Source of the DNA: an uncultured Alteromonadales bacterium
GTDB lineage: Bacteria; Pseudomonadota; Gammaproteobacteria; Pseudomonadales; Cellvibrionaceae
Direction of reading: 5' to 3'
NCBI GenBank assembly: GCA_937864365.1
Contig: CALMJT010000104.1
Coordinates: forward strand, 1-64,000
Length of the DNA: 64,000 nt
Below the pieces are notes generated by a model. It did not search any database. It saw nothing but the letters and a program-made list of their open reading frames with translations, and was not told the origin of the DNA. Below, one piece after another: positions 29,061 to 37,622 of this stretch; positions within the stretch are counted from its first letter, which is position 1, and each line of letters begins with the position of its first letter. Position numbers and translations under genes: made by a program.

Positions 29061-29073
29061 TTAAGTGGTTTTT

Positions 29074-29104
29074 CGCATACACTCAAAAAAAGCGAATGTA
29101 TGCG
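29074..29104. terminator. Hairpin between convergent fabY and cbiX
   Basis: CGCATACACTC (29074-29084) pairs with GAATGTATGCG (29094-29104), 10 of 11 positions, with an A-rich loop. No strong T run follows on either strand, so it may act as a weak terminator or transcript-end structure for both genes. Confidence 0.45.
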
Positions 29105-29175
29105 GGTTACTATTCTTTTAGATTAATGATTAACGTCAATTAATTCTTAGCCATTATTTACCAAATAAGGCGTAA

Positions 29176-29553
29176 TTAACCCTGTGACTCGATGTGTTTG
29201 GCCATTATTTTCGCAAATTCGCTGTTCGATCCAAAATAGTCTAATTGCGTAATCGTGCAATTTGGGTAAGCCGTTAAGCATTCTTGTATTTGTGCGGGAA
29301 TATCTACGCCAACGTGCTTTCCTTGATTAAAAAACATCGGGTAGATATCTATATTTTCAATGCCATTTTCATAAAGCACCTCCACTGCATCCAGCATAGA
29401 AGGATCGCAAAGTTCTAAGAAAATAGGTTCTACGATTTTGTAGCCACTTACATACTCAGATAATTGGTTAACAATGGTTTTAAATTCATCGTTAGCTTTT
29501 TGCGCGCGGCTGCCATGCGCCATAACCAATAAAGCTTTTGTGTTTGTGCTCAT
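29176..29553 (-). CDS. CbiX/SirB-like chelatase
   Basis: Small single-domain sirohydrochlorin chelatase family protein, 125 residues, the size of archaeal-type CbiX-S. It has the N-terminal metal-site motif MAHGSRA and the second His in FFNQGKHVG. It lies 33 bp behind hemH in the same direction, so a tetrapyrrole-related role fits. Whether it inserts Co, Fe or has another substrate cannot be read. No siroheme or cobalamin genes are nearby. Confidence 0.8.
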   Translation of the reverse strand: MSTNTKALLVMAHGSRAQKANDEFKTIVNQLSEYVSGYKIVEPIFLELCDPSMLDAVEVLYENGIENIDIYPMFFNQGKHVGVDIPAQIQECLTAYPNCTITQLDYFGSNSEFAKIMAKHIESQG

Positions 29554-29586
29554 GGCATTATTTACCTTTTGATGAAAATCTGAGTA

Positions 29587-30657
29587 TTAAAACGTTGCAC
29601 CGAGTACTTTTGCTCGTTGGCTTTGCTGTTGTCGATCTTCGTTTGCAATCGCCCAACCCTTAAGGTTGTCATTAACAATTTGAGCCAGTGCTTGAATATG
29701 CTCGGGTTCATCATTTAATGCCGTTATGTATTCAAAGCGCTCACCGCCGTTGGCAATAAAATAGCCTTTATTTTCAACGTTAATTTCTTCGATGGTTTCC
29801 AGACAGTCAGCGGAAAATCCCGGACAAAATACTTGAACAGATTTGGTACCTTTGGATGGTAACGACTTCATGGTTTCATCGGTATAAGGCTGCAACCATT
29901 CTTCTCTACCAAATCGAGATTGGAACGTTGTTAGATAATCACCGTCTTGGAGATTTAGCGCTTGGGCAATGAGTCGGGTGGTTTTATGGCATTCACAAAA
30001 ATAAGGATCGCCATTATCCAAATAATGTTTAGGCACACCATGATACGAAAAAACGATTTTTTCGGCTCGTTCGTGTATCTGCCAATGTTTTTTAATTTTT
30101 TCAGCGCAGGCTTTTATGTACAAAGGATGATCATGGTAATGTGTAATAAAGCGCAGTTCCGGTAGCCAGCGGCGTTGGGTAAAATCTTGCGCGATGGCAT
30201 CAAAGGTTGATGCAGTAGTGGCGGCGCAGTATTGAGGGTAGAGCGGTAATACGACTAATTTTCTAACACCGGCTTCCGACATTTTTTGAATCACAGATGT
30301 GATAGACGGATTGCCGTAGCGCATGGCAAATTCAACCACCAGATTCTCGTCCAGCATCTCACTGAGCGCGCGGTGCTGCGCCTTAGTAATGGTCATCAAT
30401 GGCGAGCCTTCTTCTGTCCAAACCGATGCGTAAGCATGAGCCGACTTTTTAGGTCTCACGTTTAAAATAATTCCATTTAAGATAAACCACCATATCAACC
30501 TTGGGATTTCGACAACTCGTGGATCAGACAGAAATTCCTTTAAATAGGTTTTTAGCTTAGAGGGTGTTGGTGCGTCTGGAGTGCCTAAATTGGTAATGAG
30601 TACACCAATTTTCTCGTTGTGTTGATGATTAAAATTTTTTGTATTTTGGTATTTCAT
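29587..30657 (-). CDS. hemH: Ferrochelatase HemH
   Basis: Inserts Fe2+ into protoporphyrin IX, the last step of haem synthesis, 356 residues. N-terminal IGVLITNLGTPDAPTP, catalytic His in FSYHGVPKHYL, and a C-terminal block CPGFSADCLETIEEI with the conserved Glu. Cys residues in PYFCECHKTT and near DCLE resemble the Fe-S-binding pattern seen in some bacterial ferrochelatases, but I cannot confirm a cluster. It is the first gene of hemH-cbiX. Confidence 0.94.
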   Translation of the reverse strand: MKYQNTKNFNHQHNEKIGVLITNLGTPDAPTPSKLKTYLKEFLSDPRVVEIPRLIWWFILNGIILNVRPKKSAHAYASVWTEEGSPLMTITKAQHRALSEMLDENLVVEFAMRYGNPSITSVIQKMSEAGVRKLVVLPLYPQYCAATTASTFDAIAQDFTQRRWLPELRFITHYHDHPLYIKACAEKIKKHWQIHERAEKIVFSYHGVPKHYLDNGDPYFCECHKTTRLIAQALNLQDGDYLTTFQSRFGREEWLQPYTDETMKSLPSKGTKSVQVFCPGFSADCLETIEEINVENKGYFIANGGERFEYITALNDEPEHIQALAQIVNDNLKGWAIANEDRQQQSQRAKVLGATF

Positions 30658-30862
30658 GCGCTTTCAACTTATCAACGTTCGAGGTCGTGAGCACTAAGCC
30701 TTTTAATGCTTAGCTTGGTTGCGTGTTATCAAAGCGCCATTATACGTAAAAGTGTCTGAGTTCGGTTCAATGCTTTTGATGATTTCTGCATTCCATGCAA
30801 TCCGATGGAATATTTATTTAGAGAGCTGAATCATTTTATCCCTCAAAAATGCAAAGTCTGTC

Positions 30863-31738
30863 TTATGATTGTTTTTGTAATAACCGTACCAAAGACGATA
30901 TTGCTCGCGATAATTCCTCTGCTGCCGGTTGATTATCGATAATTTCTAGCCAAGTGCTACCATCGGTGGGGTTAAGCAATTGGCAACTGGCATTTTCGAG
31001 TCCACACTCATAACGCAAATATGGATCAACTCCGTACACAGAAAATCGCTGATTTGTGGTTAATCTTTTAGTGTTTGCCAAATTCTGAGTCGTTGTGATG
31101 ACAGTATCAGGCAGCTTTACGCTAATTTTGTGGCGATGAGCTCCTTCGAGCTTATTTGAGGCAACTACTGAGGTTTCACCGTAGCCGTAAAATTCGAGAA
31201 GATTATTGATGTGCTGTGTAACGGCTTTTACGGTGTCGTCGGTTTGATACAAAAATTCCAGATACTGATAATAATCGTCCACAACATCGAGATCGTTTGA
31301 CCATTTAATCTTAGCGGTGCTGGCTTTAAGACTATCGTCGGCTACTGTTTTTGAGGGCCCCTGCGTTTGCTCGCGCAGTTTGGTGATTAATCGTAAGGTT
31401 TCAAAATACTCCGGTGCGCTTCGTCCTGCGTGCTCTATGTAAGATTCGTAAGATGATAATGCTTTATGAGGTTCGTTTAGAGCAGCGTAAACACGTCCTT
31501 GCAAGAAATAAAATCGTGGTGGTGGATCAGTTCTTAAAGAGAGCGAGCGGGATAAAGATTCTTTTGCCTTCGAAAATTGACTCTGACTGATTAAATCTTC
31601 AGCTTCAATCAACAGGCGATCCGCTTCAAAGGATGGACTCAGCGCTGAGTGTCCTTCTAATGATGACAATGTGAAAACAGCTGTGACGATAAGCGTAAGA
31701 AACGATGAACGTTTGGATTGTGTTTGGTGATTGTTCAA
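30863..31738 (-). CDS. Exported TPR-containing protein
   Basis: 291 residues with a signal peptide (SFLTLIVTAVFTLSSLEGHSA). TPR-like helices follow at about 38-115 (LISQSQFSKAKESLSRSLSL; FLQGRVYAALNEPHKALSSY). The C-terminal domain has one Cys pair (YECGLENASCQL) that could form a periplasmic disulfide. I do not recognise a named family. It is a single gene, 205 bp from hemH, followed upstream by repeat copy 5. Confidence 0.65.
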   Translation of the reverse strand: MNNHQTQSKRSSFLTLIVTAVFTLSSLEGHSALSPSFEADRLLIEAEDLISQSQFSKAKESLSRSLSLRTDPPPRFYFLQGRVYAALNEPHKALSSYESYIEHAGRSAPEYFETLRLITKLREQTQGPSKTVADDSLKASTAKIKWSNDLDVVDDYYQYLEFLYQTDDTVKAVTQHINNLLEFYGYGETSVVASNKLEGAHRHKISVKLPDTVITTTQNLANTKRLTTNQRFSVYGVDPYLRYECGLENASCQLLNPTDGSTWLEIIDNQPAAEELSRAISSLVRLLQKQS

Positions 31739-31898
31739 AATCGTTTCCTCAATTCAACCGTGAAAATCGTAAATCACTACCGCAAATGATCAAGGTAGGG
31801 CTGTAAAGTGATAACAAGATCACACTCATTAGTTTAGAAAGTTTACGCTGAACAGGGCATTACTGGTCAAATTTTTCTGATAAATGGTTTTGTTCAGT

Positions 31899-32045
31899 AT
31901 AGGAGACTCTAATCGAGTTCGAACTATCGGTAACACAGAAGCGAGATTTCATTCTCCATAATCGTAACTGGTTGAAATTATGACGAAATTGGTAATCGCC
32001 TTATCAATACTGGTGCGGTGTTAACATCAGAATGGGTTCACTAAG
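31899..32045 (-). repeat. MITE-like repeat, copy 5 (degenerate)
   Basis: On the minus strand GCGATTACCAATTTCGTCA and TAATTTCAACCAGTTACG match the centre of copy 1 at most positions. The right end reads ACTC.ATTAGAGTCTCC. The left end is hardly recognisable (TTAGTGAACCCATTCTGA). It fills most of the 333-bp gap between the TPR gene and the methyltransferase, ending about 27 bp before the latter's start. Confidence 0.6.
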
Positions 32046-32071
32046 GCAGTCAAGGCTAAGAGAAAGATTAA

Positions 32072-32710
32072 ATGTTGGTTCAGATTTGCCCATTATGTGG
32101 CGCGGTTTGCTCGTTATTTCATCAAGATAAGCGGAGGAGTTACTTTATTTGTGCGATTTGTAGCCTGGTTCATGTGCCGAAAGAATTCCATTTGACGGAC
32201 AATCAAGAGCGAGAAGAATACGATAAACACGAAAATTCATTGACCGATGTCGGCTATCGTCAATTTCTTACCCGCGCAGCGGAGCCACTTCTTGGCCGCT
32301 TACAGCAAAAGTCTTACGGCTTAGATTTTGGCTGTGGTCCGGCACCAATGCTGGCCAAAATCCTTTCTGAGTATGGGCACACCGTCGAGCTTTTCGATAA
32401 ATTTTATTATCCAAATAACACGATTTTGGATAATAGGTTTGATTTTATTGTAACCACAGAAGTCGTAGAGCACTTGGCTGATCCAGCGTTAATACTAGAT
32501 ACACTGTTTAATACTTTGAAAGTGGGTGGTTTTTTGGTGATTATGACCAAGCGTTGGTTGGATCTTGAACGATTTAAGTCGTGGCATTACAAAAATGATC
32601 CCACTCACATCACCTATTTTCACGAAAAGACATTGCAGTGGATCGCCAACTTTTGGCGAGCTGAGCTTGAATTTGTTGCTGCGGATGTTGTTGTACTGAC
32701 AAAAAAATAG
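32072..32710 (+). CDS. SAM methyltransferase with N-terminal zinc ribbon
   Basis: Class I S-adenosylmethionine-dependent methyltransferase, 212 residues. The first 30 residues hold two CxxC pairs (CPLCGAVC and FICAIC), a zinc-ribbon. Motif I is GLDFGCGPAPMLAKIL, followed by the acidic VELFDKFYYP and EVVEHLADP. Proteins of this shape are sometimes annotated as 2-polyprenyl-like methyltransferases; the substrate is unknown. No partner gene is adjacent: the next gene is convergent. Confidence 0.8.
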   Translation: MLVQICPLCGAVCSLFHQDKRRSYFICAICSLVHVPKEFHLTDNQEREEYDKHENSLTDVGYRQFLTRAAEPLLGRLQQKSYGLDFGCGPAPMLAKILSEYGHTVELFDKFYYPNNTILDNRFDFIVTTEVVEHLADPALILDTLFNTLKVGGFLVIMTKRWLDLERFKSWHYKNDPTHITYFHEKTLQWIANFWRAELEFVAADVVVLTKK

Positions 32711-32718
32711 TGCGCAAA

Positions 32719-33717
32719 TTACGAGTGCTGATCGGCACTGAATAATTTGGCGCGTACGGTGGTTCTGTATTCGCTGGGTGTGGTAGCAAGTAGCTTTTTA
32801 AATAAACCCACAAAGTGACCCATATCGGAATAGCCAACTTTATAGGCAATTTCGTGAATGGTGAGATTACTGGTTTGAAGTAAATCTTTGGCGACCGTGA
32901 TTCTGATTTCCTGCAAATACTGTAGGGGTGATTTGTTAGTGGCGATTTTAAATCGACGATTAAATGATCTTACGCTCATTTCAAATCGCTCTGCCACTTC
33001 ACTGAGTCGAATATCTTTTCCATAGTTATCGTGTAACCACATTTGTGCTTGCACAATATCCTCATCGGGATGTTGATTTATCTTGCCATCGAAATAACCG
33101 CGTTCTTCATACGATCTACGAATTTCATGGGAAAAATGGCGCTCAACATGATTGGCAATTTCTTGGTTGTAGATTCTTTGAATAAAATGCACGGTCAGGT
33201 CGGCGAGGGCGTTTACGCTGGCGGCGCAGAATAGGTTTCCTGATTGGGTAATGAAATACTGGCGTTTTAAATCGACTCGCGGATAGTACTTTTGGAATTG
33301 ATCGAAGTAATGCCAATGAGTTGTGGCCGCTTTACCATCAAGTAGGCCGGATTCCGCCAAGAAGCACACCCCGGTTCCGACTGCGCTTACAATGGCGCCA
33401 TTTTGTACCTGTTGCGTTAACCAAGAATAGATGGAAGGGTTTTCTCGTAAACGTAATCGTGGATTTCGCCAGAGAGCAGGTAGAAAGATAATGTTGGCTT
33501 CTGGTTGTGCGTCGAATACTGTGTATGGTGTTAAAGGTATGCCCGCACGGGTTTTAATGGGGGTTGCATCCTGAGCAATTGTTTGTATTTCTAGCCGTGC
33601 TGATCTTCGATTTTTCGAGCGTGCAATGCTTTCTCCAGCATTGAGCATTTCCATGGGTAAAGTGGCGCTGGACGCAAGCATCTCATCACAAAGAACAAAA
33701 TATATACGCTGAATCAT
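32719..33717 (-). CDS. GlxA-type AraC-family regulator
   Basis: Transcription regulator, 332 residues from the ATG at 33717 (MIQRIYFVLCDEM). A longer frame to 33816 adds a segment unlike the family. The N-terminal DJ-1/PfpI-like domain (about 1-180) shows the nucleophile-elbow region VSAVGTGVCFLAESGLLDGK, with Cys present. The C-terminal AraC/XylS double helix-turn-helix includes IRLSEVAERFEMSVRSFNRR and IHEIAYKVGYSDMGHFVGLF. GlxA-like regulators often control catabolism of amines or betaines. The target here is unknown. Confidence 0.88.
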   Translation of the reverse strand: MIQRIYFVLCDEMLASSATLPMEMLNAGESIARSKNRRSARLEIQTIAQDATPIKTRAGIPLTPYTVFDAQPEANIIFLPALWRNPRLRLRENPSIYSWLTQQVQNGAIVSAVGTGVCFLAESGLLDGKAATTHWHYFDQFQKYYPRVDLKRQYFITQSGNLFCAASVNALADLTVHFIQRIYNQEIANHVERHFSHEIRRSYEERGYFDGKINQHPDEDIVQAQMWLHDNYGKDIRLSEVAERFEMSVRSFNRRFKIATNKSPLQYLQEIRITVAKDLLQTSNLTIHEIAYKVGYSDMGHFVGLFKKLLATTPSEYRTTVRAKLFSADQHS

Positions 33718-34146
33718 AACTGTTAACGCTAAGAACTTGATCCGACATTGTGATGTAAAAATGTAAACCAAGAAAGTTATACCACCCCCAGAATTTATAT
33801 CATCAACGTAAAACACAAAAACTTCTGGTAATTAAAAGGAAGGCGAAGAGCCAGATTACAAAGCTGTCTTTTGTATTGTTCAGTTAAGAATTCAATGTCG
33901 TTGCTGTCGCAAAATTATTGCGTATCAGATGCATCCCGCCTGGTGAGTTGCATATCTCTTTGCTTATTGCATTTTCTGTTTAAATTATAAATCTCTTATT
34001 AACTATTTATCTTTAGTAAGAAATTATTTTCTCGGTACATTATCGGTTCGTTTAGTTCGAAAATTTATCTAGAGGCTTTTGTCTTAGATAGATGGTTAGA
34101 AATCATCTAAGTATTGCAAGATGCCTTTACCGAATTGGAGTGGTGC
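33718..34146. other. Gap between divergent regulator genes
   Basis: 430 bp, AT-rich, between the AraC-type (minus) and XRE-type (plus) genes. It should hold both promoters, but I cannot pick consensus boxes with confidence. The only clear structure is the inverted repeat at 34083-34111. Confidence 0.5.
34083..34111. promoter_or_regulatory. Inverted repeat before the XRE regulator
   Basis: CTTAGATAGAT (34083-34093) faces ATCATCTAAG (34102-34111), a 10-bp inverted repeat with one bulged A. It ends 35 bp before the GTG start, where an autoregulatory operator would be expected. Confidence 0.4.
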
Positions 34147-34680
34147 GTGCTTGAGATCGGAGAACGCATACAATGGTTGCGTAAGCTCAACGGCTGGTCA
34201 CAGCGAGAGCTGGCCCGTCGTGCCGGTGTCGCTAACAGTGCAATTTCGCAAATGGAGCAGGGGCGTATCAGTCCTTCGGTGTCCTCCCTTAAAAAAGTGC
34301 TCGATGGCGTGCCAATTTCCTTAGCGGATTTTTTCAGTTTAGATCTGCATTCTTCACATAATCCCTTTTATTCGTCCTCCGAATTACCCGATCAGGGCGA
34401 TGGATTTATTCAAGCGCGCTTAGTCGGTAATGACAAACGACGCACGGTTTCTCTTTTTTGGCAATTTTATCCGCCAGGTAGTGATACCGGTGAAGATATG
34501 CTTCGTTCAACGAAAGACATCGCTGGATTAGTCTTCGAAGGGGAGTTGGAAGTTGCTGTTGCGGGTCAGGTAAAGGTTTTGTCGGTTGGTGATGGGTATT
34601 ACATCTATGCCATGCAGCCTTATCGAATACGAAATGTTGGTTTTAAAGGGTGTATTTGTACCATGTCCAGAGCCTCGTAA
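34147..34680 (+). CDS. XRE-cupin transcription regulator
   Basis: DNA-binding regulator of the PuuR type, 177 residues from a GTG at 34147 with GGAG 6 bp upstream. The frame extends to a TTG at 34114 without a good site. The N-terminal helix-turn-helix reads LNGWSQRELARRAGVANSAI, followed by QMEQGRISPS. The C-terminal cupin domain (about 85-175) carries FYPPGSDTGEDM, GLVFEGELEVAVAGQ and LSVGDGYYIYAMQPYRIRN. Relatives control polyamine or amino acid catabolism. No such enzymes are adjacent. Confidence 0.85.
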   Translation: MLEIGERIQWLRKLNGWSQRELARRAGVANSAISQMEQGRISPSVSSLKKVLDGVPISLADFFSLDLHSSHNPFYSSSELPDQGDGFIQARLVGNDKRRTVSLFWQFYPPGSDTGEDMLRSTKDIAGLVFEGELEVAVAGQVKVLSVGDGYYIYAMQPYRIRNVGFKGCICTMSRAS

Positions 34681-34785
34681 TGCCCGTAAGTTACTAATTT
34701 TTCGAGTAAAAAATATTCTTTTTGATTGCCCTTAGTGCAGTTTTTAAGAAAATCTACAAATTTAATGTAATTTTTAATTTTTGTG

Positions 34786-34814
34786 TTGCTGACCTGAAAA
34801 TCCTATGGCACAAT
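34786..34814 (+). promoter_or_regulatory. Promoter of tRNA-Leu
   Basis: -35 TTGCTG (34786-34791), a 17-bp spacer and -10 CACAAT (34809-34814), followed by GCGCTCCGC, the GC-rich discriminator of stringently controlled stable-RNA promoters. About 100 bp lie between it and the tRNA. Confidence 0.55.
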
Positions 34815-34917
34815 GCGCTCCGCTTTTCCGGTAGAGCACTTAAGAAAAAAGATTTTATTGAATAAAATCAAAAACTTAGGTAAAGTTCTTCCAAGCTTAG
34901 GAAAAAGCTTTTTCAAT

Positions 34918-35002
34918 GCGGACGTGGTGAAATTGGTAGACACGCCAGGTTTAGGTTCTGGTGCCGCGAGGTGTGAGAGTTCGAGTCTCTCCGTCCGCAC
35001 CA
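34918..35002 (+). tRNA. tRNA-Leu (TAG)
   Basis: 85 nt including encoded CCA. The acceptor stem GCGGACG pairs with CGTCCGC, and the anticodon loop TTTAGGT gives UAG. A long variable arm (TGGTGCCGCGAGGTGT region) and T-arm GTTCGAGTC are typical of tRNA-Leu. It precedes the trigger factor gene by 145 bp, as in related genomes. Confidence 0.97.
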
Positions 35003-35147
35003 CATTGAATTTTATGCGCAGGTTGATTCCGTCAGCTTGCGCTTTTTCATATTTTGAAAACCACTTTTCTCCTTTTTCCTTATCGTGCATGACATACGTC
35101 GTAGCTGGCGATACAGGGTATTAAGTTTATATAGCTAGAGGATCAAC

Positions 35148-36458
35148 ATGCAGGTCTCAATCGAAACCACCGAAGGATTAGAGCGTAAAATGACTGTGGG
35201 TATTCCCGCAGAGCAGTTTGATGGCGAAGTTGAAAAGCGACTTGCTGAAGCCGCTAAAACCATACGTCTAAACGGGTTTCGTAAAGGTAAGGTTCCTCTA
35301 AAAGTTGTTAAGCAACGCTTTGGTTTGGGTGTTCGTCAAGAAGTTATGGGCGACTTAATTAACCAAACTTTCCCGAAAGCCGTTCAAGAAAACGAAATTA
35401 AACCAGCTGGACAGCCTTCGATCGAACCTCTTGAAATCAAAGATGGTGAAGGTTTTCAGTACGTTGCAACGTTTGAAGTTTATCCAGAAGTTACTTTAAA
35501 CAGCATTGAGGGCTTCGAAATTGAGAAGCTTAATGCGCAAGTAACTGACGCAGATCTCGATAAAATGATCGATATTCTGCGCAAGCAACAAGCTACTTGG
35601 AAATCTGTTGAACGCGCTGCGCAAACAGAAGACAAGGTAAATATTGATTTCGTTGGCACCAAAGACGGCGAAGAATTCCAAGGTGGTAGTGCTAAAGGTC
35701 AAGACCTAGTATTGGGTTCTGGTCGAATGATCCCTGGTTTTGAAGATGGCATCATCGGCTTATCTGCCGGCGAAGAGAAGGCTATCCCTTTAACTTTCCC
35801 AGAAGATTATCATTCAGAAGAGCTAAAAGGCGCTGCTGTTGAGTTCAAAATCACTGTTAATTCGGTGAGCGAACAAGAATTGCCTGAGCTTAATGCAGAC
35901 TTTTTCAAAGCTTTTGGTACAGAAGTCGAAGATGAAGCCGCATTCCGTGAAGAAGTAAAAGCTAATATGGAGCGCGAGCTGAAGAACGCTGGCAAAAACA
36001 AACTAAAGACTCAAGTGATGGATAAGCTTATCGAAGCTCATGAAGTTGCGTTGCCAAAAGCTTTGGTTGCTGGTGAGATCGATGTTTTGCGTCAACAAAC
36101 GGCTCAGCAGTTTGGTGGTCGTGCTCAGAATCTAGATTTGCGTTCTTTGCTTCCAGATACCATGTTTGAAGAGCAAGCAAAACGCCGTGTTTCTCTTGGT
36201 TTGATTGTTAGCGAAATTGTTAAGCAACAAGAAATTAAAGTCGACGCTGATAAAGTTAGAGAAATGGTTGATGAAATCGCCTCTACTTATCAAGAGCCCG
36301 AAGAAGTTGTTAACTACTACTACGGTAATCAGCAATTATTAGCTGGTATCGAATCAGTTGTTCTAGAAGATCAGGTTGTTGATTTTGTATTGTCTAAATC
36401 GACAATTTCTGAAGTCGAAAGCAATTATGAAGATGTCATTAAACCGGCTTCTGTGTAA
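35148..36458 (+). CDS. tig: Trigger factor
   Basis: Ribosome-bound chaperone and peptidyl-prolyl isomerase for nascent chains, 436 residues, full length. The ribosome-binding signature is in GFRKGKVPLKVVKQRFG (about 44-60). The FKBP-like domain covers about 150-245 (EDKVNIDFVGTKDGEEFQGG; GFEDGIIGLSAGEEKAI). The helical chaperone body occupies the rest. GAGG lies upstream of the ATG. It begins the tig-clpP-clpX-lon block and has its own terminator. Confidence 0.97.
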   Translation: MQVSIETTEGLERKMTVGIPAEQFDGEVEKRLAEAAKTIRLNGFRKGKVPLKVVKQRFGLGVRQEVMGDLINQTFPKAVQENEIKPAGQPSIEPLEIKDGEGFQYVATFEVYPEVTLNSIEGFEIEKLNAQVTDADLDKMIDILRKQQATWKSVERAAQTEDKVNIDFVGTKDGEEFQGGSAKGQDLVLGSGRMIPGFEDGIIGLSAGEEKAIPLTFPEDYHSEELKGAAVEFKITVNSVSEQELPELNADFFKAFGTEVEDEAAFREEVKANMERELKNAGKNKLKTQVMDKLIEAHEVALPKALVAGEIDVLRQQTAQQFGGRAQNLDLRSLLPDTMFEEQAKRRVSLGLIVSEIVKQQEIKVDADKVREMVDEIASTYQEPEEVVNYYYGNQQLLAGIESVVLEDQVVDFVLSKSTISEVESNYEDVIKPASV

Positions 36459-36526
36459 TTTCCAGTCTTTGTAAGCTTTGCCGCACATTATTTGTAAGCT
36501 AACAAAATGTGTGCGCCTATCTTCCT

Positions 36527-36555
36527 AAAACGCCACTAATTAGTGGCGTTTTTTG
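36527..36555 (+). terminator. Terminator after tig
   Basis: ACGCCACTAATTAGTGGCGT is a perfect stem with an A run before and seven T after. Confidence 0.92.
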
Positions 36556-36704
36556 TCATTATTCGTTAATACTTCACTGGCATATCCTTTGAACTCGGGT
36601 TAAGCTGACGACTGAGGCTATGCAGGCTCGCCCCTAGTTTATTGGCTTTCAGGTCGTTTTCTGTGGTGTATCCTGTTTCTAAGTTTTGCAATTAGAGTAT
36701 AAAT

Positions 36705-37334
36705 ATGTCCGATATTATTAATCCTAATTCCATGTACGTTAACTCCGGTTTGATTCCAATGGTGATTGAACAAACTGCGAGAGGTGAGCGTTCTTTCGAT
36801 ATTTATTCTCGACTATTAAAAGAGAGAATTATTTTCCTTGTGGGTCAAGTTGAAGATCATATGGCCAATTTAGTTGTGGCCCAGCTTTTGTTTTTAGAAG
36901 CTGAAAATCCCGACAAAGACATCCATTTATACATCAATAGCCCTGGAGGTTCCGTTACCGCAGGTCTATCAATCTACGACACCATGCAGTTTATTAAACC
37001 TGATGTTAGTACAATGTGTATCGGGCAAGCGTGCAGCATGGGAGCGTTCTTATTGACGGCAGGTGCTAAAGGTAAACGCTATTGTTTGCCTAATGCTCGT
37101 ACCATGATTCATCAGCCTAGTGGCGGTGCTCAAGGTCAGGCATCTGATATTCATATTCAAGCTCAAGAAATTTTGAAAATACGTTCTCGTTTAAATGAAC
37201 TAATGGCTCATCATACCGGTCAATCCGTTTCGAAAATTGAAACAGATACTGAGCGCGATAACTTCATGAGTGCTGCCCAGTCTGCGGAATATGGATTGGT
37301 TGATAAAGTACTGTCGAATCGCGTTCCTACCTAA
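36705..37334 (+). CDS. clpP: ATP-dependent Clp protease proteolytic subunit
   Basis: Serine protease core of ClpXP and ClpAP, 209 residues. Nucleophile S111 in [11 protein letters not shown], His in [14 protein letters not shown], Asp in the [12 protein letters not shown] region. The short N-terminal extension (about 14 residues before [11 protein letters not shown]) is the usual processed propeptide. Followed by clpX but separated from it by a hairpin with a T run. Confidence 0.97.
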   Translation: MSDIINPNSMYVNSGLIPMVIEQTARGERSFDIYSRLLKERIIFLVGQVEDHMANLVVAQLLFLEAENPDKDIHLYINSPGGSVTAGLSIYDTMQFIKPDVSTMCIGQACSMGAFLLTAGAKGKRYCLPNARTMIHQPSGGAQGQASDIHIQAQEILKIRSRLNELMAHHTGQSVSKIETDTERDNFMSAAQSAEYGLVDKVLSNRVPT

Positions 37335-37512
37335 GTCGGTGCGAAGGTCTAATTTCAATCTATAATAACTTTATAAAGGTCAGCCAACATAAAAAGTCGA
37401 TAAGGTCTGATTCATCATGTTTGGATAAAATATAAACTAGATGAATGGTCTTATTATTTAGTCTTATAAGTTGTTAAATAATTCTTTTGTATGCCGATGA
37501 TTTATTTCATCC

Positions 37513-37552
37513 AACAAAGGAGGCTGGCCAAGTGCCTTTGTTAGATTTTTTT
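37513..37552 (+). terminator. Hairpin with T run between clpP and clpX
   Basis: AACAAAGG (37513-37520) pairs with CCTTTGTT (37535-37542), then AGATTTTTTT. It lies about 70 bp before the clpX start and would at least partly uncouple clpX from clpP. Confidence 0.7.
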
Positions 37553-37622
37553 CTTCAAAGACTTGCAAAACGAGTCCAAAGCTAGCATCTTCTAGTCATT
37601 GGCTCAAAAATGGAGTGATTTA

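Noticed and set aside
34803-35090. 95- and 103-residue frames on either strand over tRNA-Leu
   Set aside because: They run through the tRNA gene, a common artefact of tRNA sequence being open in several frames.
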